Assembly: GCA_027493885.1 (NCBI GenBank)
Contig: JAOSJZ010000001.1
Coordinates: 1,116,001 to 1,180,000 of the forward strand
DNA length: 64,000 bases
Source: Gaiella sp.
GTDB taxonomy: Bacteria; Actinomycetota; Thermoleophilia; Gaiellales; Gaiellaceae
Reading direction: 5' to 3'
The position numbers and the translations under genes are program-made. This document shows, in pieces, positions 61,310 to 64,000 of the stretch. A model generated the notes under the pieces. That model ran no database searches. It saw only the letters and a list, made by a program, of their open reading frames with translations, and was not told the DNA's origin. The stretch's first letter is position 1; every line of letters starts with the position of its first letter.

Positions 61310-61396
61310 GGAGGGGTGCCGGAGCGGTCGAACGGGGCGGTCTCGAAAACCGTTAAGGGTGCAAGCTCTTCGAGGGTTCAAATCCCTCCCCCTCCG
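61310..61396 (+). tRNA. tRNA-Ser(CGA)
   Basis: Acceptor GGAGGGG pairs with CCCCTCC; anticodon loop CTCGAAA with CGA at 61344-61346, reading UCG. Long variable arm, T-loop GTTCAAAT. 87 bases. TACGCT at 61294-61299 is the promoter box. Confidence 0.93.
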
Positions 61397-61441
61397 CTCC
61401 GCCATAGCCCGCCTGGCCCGATCGCGAGCTCCGGGCGCGGG

Positions 61442-62104
61442 TCAGATGGGCCTCGGAACGTACGGAGCGATCCGCTCGCGCGCGAGCTCGACCCAGCGAC
61501 CCGCGCGCGGGAGCGGCACCAGCCCGTTCCACGGCGACCTCAGCGCGACGGCGTGCACGGCACCCGGGATGAGCGTGTACGAGCCGTCGACGTCGAGCCG
61601 GCGCGCGCGCTCGAACCCACGCCGTGACAGCGCCGGGCTCACGCCCGGGATGCCCGGGAGCCAGCGGTCGAGCGCGCCGTGCAGGACATCCAGCCGGCGG
61701 CCGCGGAGCGGAGCCACGTCGAGCTGGTCAGGCAGCCAGGGCGCGAGCCCGAGGACGCCGCCGACGGTCGGATGCGCCGCCGCGCGAACGGAGACGGCGC
61801 CGCCCATCGAGAACCCCATGAGCAGCGTCCGCGAGGCGGCGGATGCCTCGATCGCGGCCAGGAGATCCTCGACGCAGAGATCGAGGCGTTTCCACGAACG
61901 GACCCGGTAGCGGAGCTCGACGAAGCGGAGAGCCGGGAACGACGGCACGAGACGCCGGACGAGCCATTCGATCGAGGCGCTCCACGTGCCCGCGAGATCC
62001 CTCGGCTGCCCGCCGTTCGCGCAGACGACCGCGACCTCCGCCGGCGCGCCCCAGAGCCGGGCCTCGGCGCCGCTCGAGAGCGCTACGGGGGCGGGGGTCT
62101 CCAC
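61442..62104 (-). CDS. alpha/beta-hydrolase
   Basis: 220 residues. Nucleophile elbow LLMGFSMGGAVSVRAA (GxSxG), preceded by VAVVCANGGQPRDLAGT, which carries the oxyanion-side loop; the catalytic His is probably in GAVHAVALRSPW and the acid in LHGALDRWLPG. Related to small KANL3/Tex30-like hydrolases. GTG 62104 follows TAGCGT by 7 bases, shortening the open frame. Sits antisense between two serine tRNAs. Confidence 0.82.
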   Translation of the reverse strand: METPAPVALSSGAEARLWGAPAEVAVVCANGGQPRDLAGTWSASIEWLVRRLVPSFPALRFVELRYRVRSWKRLDLCVEDLLAAIEASAASRTLLMGFSMGGAVSVRAAAHPTVGGVLGLAPWLPDQLDVAPLRGRRLDVLHGALDRWLPGIPGVSPALSRRGFERARRLDVDGSYTLIPGAVHAVALRSPWNGLVPLPRAGRWVELARERIAPYVPRPI

Positions 62105-62111
62105 TCCGCAA

Positions 62112-62117
62112 ACGCTA
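62112..62117 (-). promoter_or_regulatory. -10 box TAGCGT of the alpha/beta-hydrolase gene
   Basis: Minus-strand TAGCGT, 7-base spacer, GTG at 62104. Confidence 0.55.
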
Positions 62118-62182
62118 CCGCCGACCCGGTCCCGACCCACGTCGGCGCGCCGTGCGGCGGGCGCTAAGGTTGTCGCGCGCCC

Positions 62183-62271
62183 GGAGAGGTGTCCGAGCGG
62201 TCTAAGGAGCGCGACTGGAAATCGCGTACGTGGTGAAAGCTGCGTCGCGGGTTCAAATCCCGCCCTCTCCG
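62183..62271 (+). tRNA. tRNA-Ser(GGA)
   Basis: Acceptor GGAGAGG pairs with CCTCTCC; anticodon loop CTGGAAA with GGA at 62217-62219, reading UCC/UCU. Long variable arm, T-loop GTTCAAAT. 89 bases. TAAGGT at 62165-62170 is the promoter box. Confidence 0.93.
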
Positions 62272-62280
62272 TCGTGTGAC

Positions 62281-62312
62281 GTCGGAGGGAGCCACGGGTG
62301 GCTCCCTCCGAC
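62281..62312. terminator. strong hairpin after tRNA-Ser(GGA)
   Basis: Perfect 14-base arms (GTCGGAGGGAGCCA and complement) with a CGGG loop, between the tRNA and the convergent secreted-protein gene. Serves both strands. Confidence 0.7.
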
Positions 62313-62329
62313 GCTCCCCCGGTTCGGCG

Positions 62330-63250
62330 CTACGCGGCGCGCTTCAGGCACTTCTCGAGCCGCTTGGCCTGAGGCTTTCCCTTGTCGTGCCCCTTCGACT
62401 TGCCGTGCCCCTTGCCCTTGCCGGACGTCTGTCGCTCCGCGCACCGTTCGGCAGCGTCGCCGATCCGCTCGACGGCGGCCGCACGCGCTGTGGCGCTCTT
62501 TATCCGCGCCATCGTCGAGACGCATTTACCGAAGGCGTTTGCACCGTTGTGGTTCGTGCCGTAGGCGATGCGGAACGCGTCTCGGCCCATCTCGGCTCGG
62601 AGGCTCTTGCAGGCCTGCCCCGGGCTCATCCGTTGACCGGACGGCGGCTTCGGCCCCTGCGGCCCGAAGAACGTCGACCCGTTCACGATCACTCTGCGGA
62701 TGTCGACCGTCTGCTCCCTGTCGGCGAACGCCCAGCCCGAGTCGACGACGAGCGAGATGCCCGTCACCTGGTACGGGCCCACCAGCGCGAGCGCGTGGGC
62801 GTACGTGGAGACCTGCGTCCCGGCCTGCACCTGGCTCGTGTCGAACCGACCGTCCGTCGAGCCGATCAGGTTCCCGGACGCGAGCCAGACGTTCTGCGAG
62901 CAGCCCGTGAACGACGGCGCCGGCCCGAGGTACACGAACACGTTCTTCTCGCCCGACGGCGTCTGGACACGGATCTGGAAGCGCGGCGAGCCGCCGGCGC
63001 AGTCGTCGTCGGTGACGTCGAGCTCGGTCGACAGGGTCGTGATGCTCGAGAACGTCGTCACGCCGGTGTCCGTGAACGAGGCGCCGGAGAAGTCGTTCGT
63101 CGCCGCGCCGTCACCCGTGTTCGACACGAGCCGGAGGACGCCGTCGGAAACCGTCGCGCCCCCGAAGGGCGTCGCCGTCGCGGCGAGCGCCGCGGGCACG
63201 ATCGCCACTGCGACAACGATCGCCACGGCGGCCGTGATCGGTCGTCTCAT
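62330..63250 (-). CDS. secreted protein of unknown function with basic Gly/His/Lys tail
   Basis: 306 residues. Signal peptide (PITAAVAIVVAVAIVPAALA). The middle is beta-rich (VSDGVLRLVSNTGDGAATND, GEKNVFVYLGPAPSFTGCSQ, TQVSTYAHALALVGPYQVTG), reminiscent of jelly-roll or carbohydrate-binding folds. The C-terminal 100 residues are helical with four cysteines (QACKSL, GKCVST, ERCAER, EKCLKR) and a tail GKGKGHGKSKGHDKGK likely to bind acidic polymers. No enzyme motif. Not recognised. Confidence 0.65.
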   Translation of the reverse strand: MRRPITAAVAIVVAVAIVPAALAATATPFGGATVSDGVLRLVSNTGDGAATNDFSGASFTDTGVTTFSSITTLSTELDVTDDDCAGGSPRFQIRVQTPSGEKNVFVYLGPAPSFTGCSQNVWLASGNLIGSTDGRFDTSQVQAGTQVSTYAHALALVGPYQVTGISLVVDSGWAFADREQTVDIRRVIVNGSTFFGPQGPKPPSGQRMSPGQACKSLRAEMGRDAFRIAYGTNHNGANAFGKCVSTMARIKSATARAAAVERIGDAAERCAERQTSGKGKGHGKSKGHDKGKPQAKRLEKCLKRAA

Positions 63251-63352
63251 CGCTTCCCCTCTCGTTACGAGCCCGCACCTGTGCGCGAGCCCTTGCTCAC
63301 GTCCCGAGCCTTCCCGATCCGGGCGGGTCGGGGACGATCCCGAACGAAATCC

Positions 63353-63914
63353 TTACGACGCTGCGGCCGCCGACGACACGTAGGCCGCGACGTCCTGGAT
63401 CTGCGTCTCGGACAGCTTGTCCGCGAACGGGGGCATCGCTCCCCTGCCGTTCGTCACGAGGTCGACGACGACCGCCGCGGACGGCTTCGTCTGATCGAGG
63501 CTCGGCCCGACCGTGCCGGTCGCGCCGGCGTCCGCGAGCGTGTGACACGCCGCGCAGCCGGCGCTCTCGAAGACCTGCTTCCCGGCCTCCGCGTCTCCCG
63601 CCGCGGCGGGCGCTTCCGTCGTCGTCTCGCCGGATGTCTCGGTGCCGCTCGGGGTCTCCGTCGTCGAGCCGCCGCCCGCGGCTTCGGAGGCGTGCGCCTC
63701 CTCTACCTCCTGTGTCCCGGTCACCCACACGACCGCGCCCATCTGTGCGATGAAGAGGACGGCGGAGACGAGGATGTACGCATCGAGACGCTTCGGGAAC
63801 CCGGCGCTTCGCTTCCGGAACGAAGATCGCCGTCACGATCGCCCACGTGATGAAGCTGATGGCAACGACGAGGAGCACCGTCTTCCCCAGGCCCGTGATC
63901 GCCGCGACCAGCAT
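63353..63914 (-). CDS. membrane-anchored class I cytochrome c (frameshifted)
   Basis: About 186 residues. N-terminal membrane segment TVLLVVAISFITWAIVTAIF, a second one AYILVSAVLFIAQMGAVVWV after a frame change near 63801-63812, a Thr/Glu/Gly-rich linker, then the heme domain GKQVFESAGCAACHTLADAG (CxxCH) and the axial Met in GRGAMPPFADKLSE. A low-complexity linker with a small c-type domain fits an electron carrier to a terminal oxidase. ATG 63914 follows TAGCGT (63927-63922) by 7 bases. Confidence 0.82.
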
Positions 63915-63921
63915 CGCGCGG

Positions 63922-63927
63922 ACGCTA
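63922..63927 (-). promoter_or_regulatory. -10 box TAGCGT of the cytochrome c gene
   Basis: Minus-strand TAGCGT, 7-base spacer, ATG at 63914. Confidence 0.6.
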
Positions 63928-63979
63928 CCACGGCCCTGGAACGCACGATCGCGTGATCGACACGCCCCCCAATCGTGAA

Positions 63980-63985
63980 TAGGGT
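63980..63985 (+). promoter_or_regulatory. -10 box TAGGGT of a gene starting at the window edge
   Basis: TAGGGT followed after 8 bases by a GTG at 63994 whose frame leaves the window. Divergent from the cytochrome c gene. Confidence 0.4.
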
Positions 63986-64000
63986 TTCCATTCGTGACGC

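Overview
The window is high-GC (roughly 70 percent) bacterial chromosome with no phage, plasmid, insertion sequence or CRISPR array. Gene content points to Actinobacteriota: a clpS-DUF2017 pair, a MoeB/CysO/CysM/JAMM cysteine cluster of the mycobacterial type, HxlR, GntR and large LuxR regulators, and a LigD-type polymerase. Many genes have a TAnnnT box 6-8 bases before the start codon and no Shine-Dalgarno, as in leaderless actinobacterial genes. My best guess is a Thermoleophilia/Gaiellales-like lineage; this is inference, not a database result.

Layout. 1-5.5 kb: arsenic operon (arsR, arsM, a phospholipase D-like gene, a DUF4234 gene), a damaged aminotransferase, an acyl-CoA dehydrogenase and a broken toxin-antitoxin relic. 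5.5-13.9 kb: a large LuxR-type ATPase regulator divergent from an FAD oxidoreductase, a von Willebrand factor A (VWA) membrane protein, an amidohydrolase, an SGNH hydrolase and an HxlR regulator. 13.9-18.7 kb (minus): peptidase T, an M20 peptidase, a principal-type sigma factor and a TPR protein. 18.8-21.6 kb: rhodanese-MoeB, CysO-CysM and a JAMM peptidase, a full protein-thiocarboxylate route to cysteine. 21.6-25 kb: a cupredoxin, an M19 dipeptidase and small stress-type genes. 25.2-29 kb: the glyoxylate shunt (GntR, aceA, a 50-residue Cys/His protein, aceB). 29-32.8 kb: amidase, cupin and succinate-semialdehyde dehydrogenase.

32.9-38.1 kb: an acyl-CoA synthetase carrying a very long repetitive helical tail, clpS-DUF2017, a glycosyltransferase and a DUF218 gene. 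38.1-41.2 kb (minus): MoxR ATPase, CoxE-like VWA protein and a split XdhC, a molybdenum-hydroxylase maturation operon without its structural genes here. 41.6-47.2 kb: a cNMP-binding patatin phospholipase, two CtaG-like proteins, a ferritin-like/CCC1 iron transporter and a FAH-fold hydrolase. 47.2-50.2 kb: an apparently intact vapBC pair and a glucan phosphorylase. 50.2-55.7 kb: a divergent cluster with an MFS carrier and FAH hydrolase on one side and glcDEF on the other; with aceB this makes glycolate to glyoxylate to malate plausible. 55.7-64 kb: a beta-propeller secreted protein, a LigD-type polymerase, a ruined amino-acid ABC transporter, a lone GroES-like protein, three serine tRNAs with different anticodons, an alpha/beta hydrolase, a secreted protein and a cytochrome c.

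Data-quality caution. About sixteen genes have single-base frame breaks, at least seven of them in C or G runs of four or more, and at least four genes have lost a block of about 160-200 bases that includes essential residues. Some or all may be sequencing or assembly errors, so broken genes should not be read as true pseudogenes without resequencing.
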